From the NCBI GenBank assembly GCA_964540795.1, contig CAZINX010000004.1, positions 62,001 through 126,000 on the forward strand: a DNA stretch of 64,000 nt, read 5' to 3'. Each line of letters opens with the position of its first letter. Positions within the stretch are counted from its first letter, which is position 1. Under the pieces are notes generated by a model that had not been told where the DNA came from, did no database searches, and was given only the letters and a program-made list of their open reading frames with translations. The DNA comes from Dichotomicrobium sp964540795 (GTDB taxonomy: Bacteria; Pseudomonadota; Alphaproteobacteria; Rhizobiales; Rhodomicrobiaceae). The position numbers were made by a program, and so were the translations under genes. Below are positions 1-10,360 of the stretch, piece by piece.

Positions 1-2
1 CC

Positions 3-215
3 TGGGCGATCCTCGTATCGAATTTCGCCTTCGCCGCCGCGCACGCGCACACCAACCCGACCTTCGCGCTTGCGACCTTCGTGCCGGGCATCTTCTGGGG
101 CTGGCTGTTCGCGCGCACGCACTCGCTGCTGGCGGTGTCGGTGTCGCACGTGATCATCGGCGGGACGGGCATTTTCCTGTTCGGGATCGAGGATTTCCTC
201 GCCGCACTGTTCTAG
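3..215 (+). CDS. CPBP family intramembrane protease, C-terminal fragment
   Basis: The reading frame is open from the left edge to a TAG at 213-215 and gives about 70 residues of a hydrophobic protein. Two CPBP (Abi/CAAX-protease-like) signatures are visible: an F-x-x-x-H motif (FAAAH) followed by a membrane segment, then a second histidine in SVSHVIIGG. In the family, the upstream EExxR glutamates and these histidines form the glutamic-protease active site inside the membrane; the EExxR part lies outside the window. Substrate unknown. The hydrophobic C-terminus (FLFGIEDFLAALF) is typical of a last membrane helix. Confidence 0.7.
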   Translation, partial: WAILVSNFAFAAAHAHTNPTFALATFVPGIFWGWLFARTHSLLAVSVSHVIIGGTGIFLFGIEDFLAALF

Positions 216-241
216 AGCGCCTCGCGTTCCACAGCCGCTAT

Positions 242-324
242 GTCATTGCGAGCGAAGCGAAGCAATCCAGTCCCGTCCAGCATCGCCGCTGGATTGCTTC
301 GGCCTTGTCAGGCCTCGCAATGAC
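242..324. repeat. Intergenic palindromic repeat, copy 1
   Basis: An imperfect inverted repeat fills the gap between the CPBP gene and yejF. The outer arms are GTCATTGCGAG and CTCGCAATGAC (with one mismatch at the joint), the inner arms are AGCAATCCAG and CTGGATTGCT. A second copy lies at 63518-63598 in opposite orientation. Its left arm matches the reverse complement of this copy's right arm, including the GGCC-x-GGCC block. Repeats starting GTCATTGCGAG are widespread between genes in alphaproteobacterial genomes; the role is unknown. It may fold as an RNA hairpin at the 3-prime ends of the flanking transcripts. Confidence 0.8.
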
Positions 325-349
325 CTGCGTTGAGCGCCCGAAAAAGATC

Positions 350-1981
<1,632 letters not shown>

Positions 1982-1988
1982 ACCCGCC

Positions 1989-3095
1989 TCACCGGAACGT
2001 CTTGCGCGGGTCGAGCGCGTCGCGCACCGCCTCGCCAATGAAGATCAGCAGGCTGAGCATGATCGCGATGACCATGAACGCGGTGATGCCGAGCCACGGC
2101 GCCTGCAGGTTGTTCTTGCCCTGCGCCAGCAATTCGCCCAGCGACGGCGAGCCGGGCGGCAGACCGAACCCAAGGAAGTCGAGCGAGGTCAGCGTCGTGA
2201 TCGAGGCGTTCAGCAGAAACGGCATGAAGGTGATCGTCGCCACCATCGCGTTTGGCAGCAGGTGCTTGAACATGATTTTGCCGTCGCTCAGGCCCAGCGC
2301 CCGCGCCGCGTGGATGTACTCGAAATTGCGTCCTCGAAGGAACTCCGCGCGCACCACGCCCACGAGCGCGACCCAGCTGAACAACAGCAATATCCCGAGC
2401 AGTATCCAGAAATTCGGCTCGATCACCGCCGCGATGATGATGAGCAGGTATAGAGTCGGGATCGCCTGCCAGACCTCGATGACGCGCTGGAAAATCAGGT
2501 CGGTCCAGCCGCCGAAATAGCCCTGCACCGCGCCCGCCGCGATGCCGATCGCCGATGAGAGGATGGTCAGCGTCAGCCCGAACAGCACCGATATACGGAA
2601 GCCGTAGATGACCCGGGCGAGCACGTCGCGGCCCTGGTCGTCGGTGCCGAGCATGTTCTCCGATGACGGCGGCGCGGGCGCGGGCACCGGCAGGTCGTAG
2701 TTGATCGTCTCGTAGCTGTAGCGGATCGGCGGCCAGATCATCCAGCCGCCGCCTTCCTGAATCAGCTCCTGCACATAAGGGTCGCGGTATTCGGCCTCAG
2801 TGGCGAATTCGCCGCCAAACGCCGTCTCCGGGTAAAAGTTGAAGATCGGCGTATAGTACCCGCCCTGGTACTGGATCAGGATCGGCTTGTCGTTGGCGAT
2901 GAACTCCGCGAACAGCGAGACGATGAAGAGGATCAGGAAAATCCACAGGCTCCAGAAGCCGCGCCTGTTCGCCTTGAAGTTGTTCCAGCGGCGCTTGTTC
3001 AGAGGCGACAGCTCGAACCAGCGGCGTCGTGGCGGAACGGCCGCCCCAGCCTCGATGTAGCCTTCGGGTTCGAAATGGCTGACCTTCTGTTCCAT
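1989..3095 (-). CDS. yejE: ABC transporter permease, YejE type
   Basis: A 368-residue inner-membrane permease of the DppC/OppC family, YejE subgroup. One membrane helix lies near residues 48-68, followed by a long periplasmic insertion (about 70-160) containing the tyrosine/proline-rich stretch typical of YejE. Five further helices follow. The LGTDDQGRD loop of OppC-type permeases precedes helix 2, and the cytoplasmic EAA coupling loop is seen as AARALGLSDGKI...LLPN. It pairs with YejB, whose stop codon is 4 bp upstream. A GGGAGG ribosome site precedes the ATG. Confidence 0.95.
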   Translation of the reverse strand: MEQKVSHFEPEGYIEAGAAVPPRRRWFELSPLNKRRWNNFKANRRGFWSLWIFLILFIVSLFAEFIANDKPILIQYQGGYYTPIFNFYPETAFGGEFATEAEYRDPYVQELIQEGGGWMIWPPIRYSYETINYDLPVPAPAPPSSENMLGTDDQGRDVLARVIYGFRISVLFGLTLTILSSAIGIAAGAVQGYFGGWTDLIFQRVIEVWQAIPTLYLLIIIAAVIEPNFWILLGILLLFSWVALVGVVRAEFLRGRNFEYIHAARALGLSDGKIMFKHLLPNAMVATITFMPFLLNASITTLTSLDFLGFGLPPGSPSLGELLAQGKNNLQAPWLGITAFMVIAIMLSLLIFIGEAVRDALDPRKTFR

Positions 3096-3099
3096 GGCG

Positions 3100-4206
3100 T
3101 CAGACCTCCCGCGATTCGAAATCGATGCGCGGATCGATCCAGGTGTAGGTCAGATCCGAGATCAGATTGATGACCAGCCCCATCAGCGAAAAGATGTAAA
3201 GCGTGGCGAAGACCACCGGGTAATCACGGTTGACGATCGACTCGAACGACAGCAGCCCCAGCCCGTCGAGCGAAAAGATCGTCTCGATCAGCAGCGAGCC
3301 GGTGAAGAACGCCGCGATGAATGCGCCGGGGAAGCCCGCCACGATAATCAGCATCGCGTTGCGGAACACATGGCCGTAGAGCACGCGCGTCTCGCTCAGG
3401 CCCTTGGCACGCGCGGTCATCACATACTGCTTCTTGATCTCGTCGAGGAACGAGTTCTTGGTCAGGAACGTGGTGGTCGCGAACGCCGACAGCGACAGCG
3501 CGAGCAGCGGCAGCGTCAGGTGCCAGAAATAATCGACGATCTTCATCGGCCAGCTCAACTCGTCCCAGTTGTCCGATGTCAGTCCGCGCAGCGGGAACCA
3601 GTCGAGGAAGGTGCCGCCGGCGAACAGCACGATCAGCAGCACCGCGAACAGGAAGCCCGGAACCGCATAGGCGACCACCACCACGCTGCTGGTCCAGACG
3701 TCGAAGCTGGTGCCGTCCTTCACCGCCTTACGGATGCCCAGCGGGATCGAGATGCCGTAGGATATCAGCGTCATCCACAAGCCGAGCGAGATCGAGACGG
3801 GCAGCTTTTCGGCGATAAGCTCAAGGACGCCGACGTCGCGGAAGTAGCTCTCCCCGAAGTCGAAGGTGATGTAATTCCACATCATCATCACGAAGCGCTC
3901 GTGCGGCGGCTTGTCGAAGCCGAATTGCTTTTCGAGCTGCGCAATGAATTCCGGGTCGAGGCCCTGCGCGCCTCGGTATTGGGATGACCCCTCGCCAGCG
4001 CCCTCGCCGCCGGCGGCCGCGCCGAAATCGCCGGTCTCGGTGCCGCCGACGCGCGCTGTAGCCGCGACGTCCGTTCCGGTGAGCTGGGCGATAACGCGCT
4101 CCACCGGGCCGCCGGGCGCGAACTGCACGATGATAAAGCTGATGACCATGATCCCGAACAGCGTGGGGATCATCAGCAGCAGACGGCGAATGATGTAGGC
4201 TGTCAT
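3100..4206 (-). CDS. yejB: ABC transporter permease, YejB type
   Basis: A 368-residue inner-membrane permease of the DppB/OppB family. The N-terminal helix (residues about 8-28, RRLLLMIPTLFGIMVISF) is followed by a glycine- and alanine-rich periplasmic insertion around residues 45-85. This length and insertion are characteristic of YejB. The family EAA loop is seen as TARAKGLSETRVLYGHVFRN, and the C-terminus has the TYTWIDPRI motif of OppB-type proteins. It forms the channel with YejE. The gene starts 67 bp after the second binding-protein gene and is followed 4 bp later by yejE, so all five genes probably share one transcript. Confidence 0.95.
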   Translation of the reverse strand: MTAYIIRRLLLMIPTLFGIMVISFIIVQFAPGGPVERVIAQLTGTDVAATARVGGTETGDFGAAAGGEGAGEGSSQYRGAQGLDPEFIAQLEKQFGFDKPPHERFVMMMWNYITFDFGESYFRDVGVLELIAEKLPVSISLGLWMTLISYGISIPLGIRKAVKDGTSFDVWTSSVVVVAYAVPGFLFAVLLIVLFAGGTFLDWFPLRGLTSDNWDELSWPMKIVDYFWHLTLPLLALSLSAFATTTFLTKNSFLDEIKKQYVMTARAKGLSETRVLYGHVFRNAMLIIVAGFPGAFIAAFFTGSLLIETIFSLDGLGLLSFESIVNRDYPVVFATLYIFSLMGLVINLISDLTYTWIDPRIDFESREV

Positions 4207-4273
4207 GATGCGCGAATCCTTTGCGGACCGGCTGGCGGCGCGTCAATGTTGCGCGCAGGGTTGCGCGGCTGTT

Positions 4274-6142
4274 CTAGCGCGCGGCTTCCAGCCGAGCCGC
4301 CTTGCCTTCGTCGTACCACCACGTTTCGATCACGCCACGATCATAAGGCGGTTTTGTTTCCGGCCAGGAAAATTTGTTCCAGAAAGCCACGTGGTGCGAA
4401 GTTTTATACCACTGCGGCACCCAGTAATGGCCTGCGCGCAACACCCGGTCGAGCGCCCGCGCGGCTGTCTGCATGTCCTCGCGCGTGTCGGCGGCCAGCA
4501 CCTCGTCGATCAGCGCGTCGACCACCGGCGATGAAATCCCCGCGAGATTGAAGCTGCCCTTCGCCTCCGCCGCATCGCTGCCGAAGTAATTGCGCAGCTC
4601 CGGCCCCGGCGTCTGGTTGAGCACGAAGCGCTGGGTCGTGATGTCGAAGTCGAAGCTCTTCATTCGTTCCTGGAACTGCGAAGGATCGACCCGCCGGATG
4701 CGCGCATCGATGCCGATCATGTCCAGATTTCTGACATAGGGGCCGATAACACGCTCAAAAGTCGGCGAAAAGATCAGAAACTCGATCTCTAGCGGCTCGC
4801 CCGTTTCCGCGTTGACGCGGCGCCCGTCTCGGATCACCCAGCCCGCCTCATTGAGCAGGCGCGAGGCCTGCCGAAGCTTCCGCCGGTCGCGCCCCGAGCC
4901 GTTGCTTTCAGGCGGGACATAGGCGTCCTCGAAGACGCTTTCCGGGAACTGGTCGCGGTGAGGCTCCAGAAGCGCAAGCTCCGCTTCGCTCGGTGCGCCT
5001 TGGGCTTTCAGCGGCGAATTCTCGAAGTAGCTCGCGGTGCGCTCGTACATGCCAAAGAATAGTTGTTTGTTGGTCCATTCGAAGTCGAATGCATAATCGA
5101 GCGCCAGGCGCACGCGCGGGTCGGCGAACTTCTCCCGCCGCGTGTTGATGAAGAAGCCCTGAGCGCCGGATGGCCGGCCGTCGTCCAGCGTCTTCAGCTT
5201 CATCTGGCCGGAGCGCACCTGCGGAATGTCGTATTCCGTCGACCAGGACTTCGACGTGAACTCTTCGCGCAGGTCGAACTCGCCCGCTTTCAACGCTTCA
5301 AGCTCGGCTGTGCGGTCGCGAAAATACTCGTAGCGCAGCTCGGCAAAATTGAACCGACCCTGATTGACCGGCAGGTCCCAGCCCCAATAGTCATCGCGGC
5401 GGCGCAGAGTGACGAAGCGGCCCTGCTTGAAGTCGCCGATCTCGTAGGGTCCTGAGCCGAGCGGCGGATCGAGCGTCGAGGCGTTGAACGGCTGCGCCTC
5501 GTAATACGCCTCCGACAGGATTGGCAGTTCCGCGATCATCATCGGCAGCCGGCGCTGCCCCGGCGCGCTGAACGTGAAGCGGACGGTGTGGTCGTCCAGC
5601 GCCTCGGCCTTTTCGATGTCGCGCAGCATGGCGTTGTAGATCGGGCGGCCGTCGCGCTTCAGCGTCTCGTAGGTGAAAACCACGTCTTCTGCGGTCACCG
5701 GCGAGCCGTCGGCGAACTCCGCCTCGGGCCGCATGTAGAAGGTTACGCCGCTGCGGTCCGGCTCCAGCTTCGCCGAATGCGCGACGAGGCCGTACACCGC
5801 GTCGGGTTCGTCATAGGCGCGGGTCATCAGGCTGTCGAACAGCAACGACATGCCCTGGGCCGGGTCGCCCTTGATGATGAAAGGGTTGAAGCTGTTGAAG
5901 GTGATGAGGCCGGCCGTGCCGATCATCGACAGGCTGCCGCCCACCGGCGCGTCCGGGTTCACATAATCGAAATGCGTGAAATCCGGCGGATATTTCAAGT
6001 CGCCGAACGCGGAGAGGCCGTGTCGCGCGCCTTCGGGCGCGCCGCCAGCCATGGCGGGCGGGTGTCCGGCAAGACTGACCGCGAGCAGGGCGCCAACCAG
6101 GACAAGCTGCCGGAAACCGCCGCGCATCGTCGCGCCGCTCAT
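4274..6142 (-). CDS. yejA: Periplasmic binding protein of the Yej importer, second copy
   Basis: A 622-residue extracellular solute-binding protein of family 5 (SBP_bac_5), YejA-like. The N-terminus has a signal peptide (hydrophobic core LVLVGALLAVSLAG, likely cut after AMA). The mature part begins with the RHGLSAFGDLKYPPDFTHF pattern of YejA proteins and has the GSGPY and FNTRR-like (INTRR) motifs. The start codon overlaps the stop of the upstream binding-protein gene as ATGA, so the two are probably translationally coupled. It is a clear paralogue of that neighbour and of the protein at 47001-48830. Ligand unknown; oligopeptides or microcin C-like peptides are expected for the family. Confidence 0.92.
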   Translation of the reverse strand: MSGATMRGGFRQLVLVGALLAVSLAGHPPAMAGGAPEGARHGLSAFGDLKYPPDFTHFDYVNPDAPVGGSLSMIGTAGLITFNSFNPFIIKGDPAQGMSLLFDSLMTRAYDEPDAVYGLVAHSAKLEPDRSGVTFYMRPEAEFADGSPVTAEDVVFTYETLKRDGRPIYNAMLRDIEKAEALDDHTVRFTFSAPGQRRLPMMIAELPILSEAYYEAQPFNASTLDPPLGSGPYEIGDFKQGRFVTLRRRDDYWGWDLPVNQGRFNFAELRYEYFRDRTAELEALKAGEFDLREEFTSKSWSTEYDIPQVRSGQMKLKTLDDGRPSGAQGFFINTRREKFADPRVRLALDYAFDFEWTNKQLFFGMYERTASYFENSPLKAQGAPSEAELALLEPHRDQFPESVFEDAYVPPESNGSGRDRRKLRQASRLLNEAGWVIRDGRRVNAETGEPLEIEFLIFSPTFERVIGPYVRNLDMIGIDARIRRVDPSQFQERMKSFDFDITTQRFVLNQTPGPELRNYFGSDAAEAKGSFNLAGISSPVVDALIDEVLAADTREDMQTAARALDRVLRAGHYWVPQWYKTSHHVAFWNKFSWPETKPPYDRGVIETWWYDEGKAARLEAAR

Positions 6143-7998
6143 TGCGCCACCTGCGCGCTTTTATCGGGGTCGTACCACCAGATCTGGCTGAAGCCAATTG
6201 CGCGGTCCGGCAGCGGCTCTGGATGGGCGAATTTGTTCCAGTACGCGATGCGCGTGGCCGGCGAGTGCCATTGCGGCACGACGTAATGGTTCCACAGCAG
6301 CACGCGGTCGAGCGCGCGTGTCGTCGCGACCAGTTCGTCGCGATCCTTGGCAAAGATGATCTTGTCGATCAGCGCGTCCACCGCCGGGTTCTGGATGCCG
6401 ATGGTGTTTCTGCTGCCTGGCGTCTGGGCAGCCTGCGAACCCCAGAAGTCGCGTTGCTCGTTGCCCGGCGAATTCGATTGCGGGAAGCTGTCGACGATGA
6501 TGTCGAAGTCGAAGTTGTTGGTGCGCTCCTGATACTGCGAGGAATCGACAACCCGCACGGAAACGTCGATCCCGATGCGCTCCAGCTTCTGCTTGTAGGG
6601 CAGAACGACGCGCTCCATCGCCGGCGATTGCAGCAGGAACTCGACCTCGAACGGCTCTCCCGTCTCGGTGCTGACGAGCTCGCCTTGCCGCGTTTCCCAG
6701 CCGGCCTCGCGCAGCAGCGACAGCGCCTCGCGCAGGTTGCCGCGCGTCTCGCGCCGGCCGCCGCCTTCCGGGTTGAAGTATTCCTTGGTCAGGACCTGTT
6801 CTGGCACATGTTCGGGATGCGTCTCGCGAAGCTGCTCCAGGATTTCGCGCTCGCGTCCTTCGGGCAAACCCTGAGACGCAAGCTCGGTGTTCTCGAAGAA
6901 GCTGTCGGTGCGCTCGTATTGTCCATAGAACAGGTTCTTGTTGGTCCATTCGTAGTCGAACGCAAAGTTGAACGCCCGACGCACCCGCGGATCGGCAAAT
7001 TGTGACCTGCGGGTATTGAAGACGAAAGCCTGCATCGGCTGCGGCGTGTCAAGCTCGATGGCTTCCTTGATGACTTCACCGCGCTCGCGCGCCGGGAAAT
7101 CGTAGCCAGTGGCCCAGTTCTTGGCGCTGTTTTCGACGTAGAAGTCGATTTTGCCGGCGGTGAACGCCTGAAACGCAACGGTCGAGTCTCGGTAATATTC
7201 GAACTTGATCCGATCGAAGTTGTAATAGCCCTTGCGGACAGGCAGGTCCTCCGCCCAGTAATCGTCCACGCGCTCATACACGATGCGCCGGCCGCCCTCG
7301 ACCTGGGCGATGCGGTACGCGCCGGAGCCGAGCGGCGGCTCCAGCGTGGTCTCGGCCGGATCGCGGCCTTTCGCGTCATCCCAGTAATGCTTCGGGAAGA
7401 CGCGCAGCTGGCCGATGATAAGCGGCAGTTCGCGGTTGTTCTCGACGTCGAAATGGAACGTCACCTCGCGCTCGCCCGTCTTCTCCGCGCGCGTCACGTT
7501 GGCGTAGTAGGCCTTGTAGAACGGGTTGTTTTGCTTGAGCGTTTCGAATGAGAAGATCACGTCTTCCGGGGTGATCGGCTCGCCGTCGTGCCAGCGGGCC
7601 TCCTCGCGCAGGCCGAAGGTCGCCGAGGCGTAATCTTCCGGGTAGGAGACCCATTCAGCGATCAGGCCATACTCCGTCGAAGCCTCGCTGAGGCTGTTGG
7701 CCATAAGCGGCTCGAACACAAGGCCCAGCCCCTGCGCCTTGTTGCCTTTAAGCGGAATCGGGTTCACCGAGTCGAATGTGCCGAACGCCCAGAGATTGGC
7801 CTCGCCGCCTTTTGGGGCATCCGGATTCACATAGGGGAAGTGCGCGAAGTCGGGCGGCAGCTCCGGTTCCGGGGTGATGAGCGACAGGCCATGATGCTTT
7901 TTCCGGGCCGCGTCGGAAGACGTTTCGGCAAGCGCCGAAGGGCCGGACAGGATCACACCGAGAACGGCAAAGGCAATGGCAAGGCTGCGGCAGTCCAT
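6139..7998 (-). CDS. yejA: Periplasmic binding protein of the Yej importer, first copy
   Basis: A 619-residue family-5 solute-binding protein, first gene of the yej operon. The signal peptide is clear (core AIAFAVLGVILSG, likely cut after ALA). The mature start KKHHGLSLI, the HFPYVNPDAPKGG stretch, the GSGAYRI motif and VFNTRR mark it as YejA-like. I chose the ATG at 7998 because a GGGAG ribosome site lies just upstream and the signal peptide begins there; a longer in-frame start would put 21 unlikely residues ahead of it. It shares many motifs with the next gene but is clearly diverged, so the duplication is old and may broaden substrate range. Confidence 0.92.
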   Translation of the reverse strand: MDCRSLAIAFAVLGVILSGPSALAETSSDAARKKHHGLSLITPEPELPPDFAHFPYVNPDAPKGGEANLWAFGTFDSVNPIPLKGNKAQGLGLVFEPLMANSLSEASTEYGLIAEWVSYPEDYASATFGLREEARWHDGEPITPEDVIFSFETLKQNNPFYKAYYANVTRAEKTGEREVTFHFDVENNRELPLIIGQLRVFPKHYWDDAKGRDPAETTLEPPLGSGAYRIAQVEGGRRIVYERVDDYWAEDLPVRKGYYNFDRIKFEYYRDSTVAFQAFTAGKIDFYVENSAKNWATGYDFPARERGEVIKEAIELDTPQPMQAFVFNTRRSQFADPRVRRAFNFAFDYEWTNKNLFYGQYERTDSFFENTELASQGLPEGREREILEQLRETHPEHVPEQVLTKEYFNPEGGGRRETRGNLREALSLLREAGWETRQGELVSTETGEPFEVEFLLQSPAMERVVLPYKQKLERIGIDVSVRVVDSSQYQERTNNFDFDIIVDSFPQSNSPGNEQRDFWGSQAAQTPGSRNTIGIQNPAVDALIDKIIFAKDRDELVATTRALDRVLLWNHYVVPQWHSPATRIAYWNKFAHPEPLPDRAIGFSQIWWYDPDKSAQVAQ

Positions 7999-8104
7999 GA
8001 TACTCCCGGACAAAAGCTGGGTTCGCCAAGAGGCCGGGCCGTTAATCCGCGCCGGCCTCACTTTGAAGGTCTTTTAACATGCCCCGTCAGCACATTCAGC
8101 GGCA

Positions 8105-8146
8105 AATTAAAAAACCTCCATCGCCAGCGCGGTCGCGCGAGAGGTT
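8105..8146 (-). terminator. Possible Rho-independent terminator after the cytochrome gene
   Basis: Read on the minus strand, AACCTC at 8146-8141 pairs with GAGGTT at 8118-8113. A GC-rich interior can form a nested stem, and a run of T (TTTTTTAATTT) follows. It lies 60 bp downstream of the cytochrome c stop and 107 bp before the yej operon start, so it would separate the two transcription units. The loop is long, which lowers confidence. Confidence 0.5.
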
Positions 8147-8203
8147 CGCGGTCGCCCGAAGACATACGGCGGGCGCGCCCTCGCGGACACGCCCGACCTG
8201 GTT

Positions 8204-9406
8204 CTAGTTGGCGACAGTATCGCCTTCAAGGCTTGCCGCCTCGGTTTCAGAGTCGGCGTCGTCGGCCTGCGCAGCGTCTTCGCCGGTGTCGGCCTTGCCG
8301 GCGTCCTCCTCGGCTCCTGGCATCGGCGGCGCATCGCCCAGCGACGCAAGATAGGCGATGATATCCGCGCGCGTGGCCTCGTCCTTCACGCCCTGATAGG
8401 CCATCGTCGTTCCAGGGACGTAATCCATCGGCGCGGCGAGCCATTCATCCATGCGTTCGTAAGTCCACTCGCCGTCCAGCCCCTTCAGCGCATCCGAGTA
8501 GTTGTTGAACCCTTCGACGGCCGCGATGTCCTCGCCCATGATGCCGTATAGGTTCGGCCCGACGCGGTGGGGCTGCCCCTCCTCGAAAGAGTGACACGCG
8601 GCGCAGACGCGAACGGCCTTCTCGCCTTCCGCCGCGCTGGCGTCCGCCAGCAATGCTGCGAGCTTGTTTTCGCCCGCCGGGGCCTCGGACGTCTCCGCCG
8701 GCTCCTCGTCCGGCGCTTCCTCGCCAGCAGGCTCTTCGGCCTCCGCCATATCGGTTTCCTCTTGCGCGGCGGCCTGCTCCCCGGCTGCTTCGCCGTCCTC
8801 CGCGGGCGCGGCCTCCGGCGCGGCTGCCTGTTCCGTCTCGGCGGGCGCTTCTGCCGTCTCCTCCGGTTCCGGGAATGGCGCCGTCTCGCCCAGCGAGGCG
8901 AGGTAGGCGATCAGATCGGCCCGATCCTGTGGGTCCTTGACCCCCGCATACGCCATGCTTGTACCCGGAACGCATTCCGAGGGGTTCTCCAGAAAGCAAT
9001 CCAGTCGTTCATATGTCCACTCGCCGCCATACTCCTGCAAAGCGCCGGAATAGGAGAAGCCGTCGATAGAAGCGACCTGACGTCCCGGCACCGCCCAGAG
9101 ATGCGGCCCGACGCGGTTGGCTCCCCCCTCTTCAAAAACATGGCAGGCCGTGCACTGGCGTGAAACGGTCTGTCCGCTGTCCACGTCGGCAGCGGCCAGC
9201 AGCACGGCGAGCGGCTCTTCCTGGGGTGCCTCCTCTTCCTGCGCCTCCACTTCGGCCGTCCGGGTCTCTCCCTCGACCTCGACGACCCGATAGTCGCCTG
9301 GCCCGCCTTCAGGGTACAGGATCGGAACCGCCGTGTTGGCTCCAAAGATCACCAGAAGGCACAGCAGTACGGCCGCCGCCAGTTTGTTGAACTCCCAAAG
9401 ATCCAT
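8204..9406 (-). CDS. Membrane-anchored diheme cytochrome c with a duplicated CycM-type domain
   Basis: A 400-residue protein with an uncleaved N-terminal membrane helix (about 9-23) that would hold it on the periplasmic side. Two class I cytochrome c domains follow. Domain 1 has C85-T-A-C88-H89 and ligand Met151; domain 2 has C268-A-A-C271-H272 and Met335. Both share the pattern CHxFEEG...RVGP.L and PGT.MAY.GVKD, so one arose by duplication of the other. A linker of about 75 residues rich in Glu, Ala and Pro joins them, and an acidic tail of about 40 residues ends the protein. CycM, the usual gene at this place beside kdsB-pheA, has one heme and about 180-200 residues; it carries electrons from the bc1 complex to cytochrome aa3 oxidase. 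Domain 1 has an extra cysteine pair (137 and 145). Confidence 0.9.
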   Translation of the reverse strand: MDLWEFNKLAAAVLLCLLVIFGANTAVPILYPEGGPGDYRVVEVEGETRTAEVEAQEEEAPQEEPLAVLLAAADVDSGQTVSRQCTACHVFEEGGANRVGPHLWAVPGRQVASIDGFSYSGALQEYGGEWTYERLDCFLENPSECVPGTSMAYAGVKDPQDRADLIAYLASLGETAPFPEPEETAEAPAETEQAAAPEAAPAEDGEAAGEQAAAQEETDMAEAEEPAGEEAPDEEPAETSEAPAGENKLAALLADASAAEGEKAVRVCAACHSFEEGQPHRVGPNLYGIMGEDIAAVEGFNNYSDALKGLDGEWTYERMDEWLAAPMDYVPGTTMAYQGVKDEATRADIIAYLASLGDAPPMPGAEEDAGKADTGEDAAQADDADSETEAASLEGDTVAN

Positions 9407-9577
9407 GTGCTGCGATCCTCAAATTCTTAAGCTGAGAACGGGCGCCGCCGCGGACGCGCGGGGAAAATCGGTTGACCTGCCAGCATCATATAGCTTTTCT
9501 TGGACGCGCTGCGCAACTTGGATCGGCGCGGCCCTGGGGGCGGCCAAACCGATCTTGCAACCAACCAAAAAACGACA

Positions 9578-10351
9578 ATGACACGCTCGTTAATCATCAT
9601 TCCAGCGCGGATGCAAGCCAGCCGCCTGCCGGGCAAGCCGCTCGTCGAAATCGGCGGCACGCCCATGATCGTGCATGTGTGGCGGCGCGCCGTCGCGGCC
9701 AATGCGGGCGACGTTTTTGTCGCAACGGACGATCAGGCCATTGCCGACGCGATCCGGGCCGCCGGCGGCGAGGCGGTCATGACGCGCGCGGATCACCCGA
9801 GCGGATCGGACCGGGTCTACGAAGCCGCCTGCCAGGTCGGCGGGGCCGGGCCGGCGGATATCATCGTCAACATTCAGGGCGACCTGCCCACGCTCGACCC
9901 GGCGCTGGTGCGCGCTTGTGTCGCGCCGCTGGAGGACCCGGACATCGACATCGCAACGCTCGCCGCGGAGATCGACGACGCGGGGGAGGTCATCGACCCG
10001 CATGTGGTGAAGGTGATCGGAACGCCGTCCGGTGATGGAGGAACCCTTCGCGCGCTGTATTTCACGCGCGCCGCCGCGCCGGCTGGCTACGGGCCGTTCC
10101 TGCACCATATCGGCATTTACGCCTATCGGCGCGAGGCGCTGGCGCGGTTCGTGGCGCTGCCCGCCTCGACGCTGGAGAAGCGCGAGCGGCTGGAACAGCT
10201 CCGCGCGCTGGAAGCCGGGATGCGTTTTGGCGTCCGCGTGGTTGACAGCGTGCCGCTCGGGGTCGATACACCGGGCGATCTGGAGCGGGCGCGCGCCATC
10301 TTCGCCGCCCAGCAAACGGCCGCCCAAGCGCCGGTCGGCGCGCAGAACTGA
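9578..10351 (+). CDS. kdsB: 3-deoxy-manno-octulosonate cytidylyltransferase (CMP-KDO synthetase)
   Basis: A 257-residue cytosolic enzyme that activates KDO with CTP for the inner core of lipopolysaccharide. Visible family motifs are IIIPARMQASRLPGKPL at the N-terminus (nucleotide-binding loop), DHPSGSDRVYEA, NIQGDLPTLDP (metal site) and the C-terminal GVDTPGDLERAR. I chose the ATG at 9578 because the fold starts there; an in-frame ATG 26 codons upstream would add a sequence without conservation. It is divergent from the cytochrome gene (171 bp between starts) and is followed 9 bp later by pheA. Confidence 0.95.
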   Translation: MTRSLIIIPARMQASRLPGKPLVEIGGTPMIVHVWRRAVAANAGDVFVATDDQAIADAIRAAGGEAVMTRADHPSGSDRVYEAACQVGGAGPADIIVNIQGDLPTLDPALVRACVAPLEDPDIDIATLAAEIDDAGEVIDPHVVKVIGTPSGDGGTLRALYFTRAAAPAGYGPFLHHIGIYAYRREALARFVALPASTLEKRERLEQLRALEAGMRFGVRVVDSVPLGVDTPGDLERARAIFAAQQTAAQAPVGAQN

Positions 10352-10360
10352 CAATCCGAT

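Noticed and set aside
242..324. The left palindrome as a possible CRISPR repeat or integron site.
   Set aside because: Only one copy here, no spacer array and no cas or integrase genes; the two distant copies fit an intergenic palindromic repeat.
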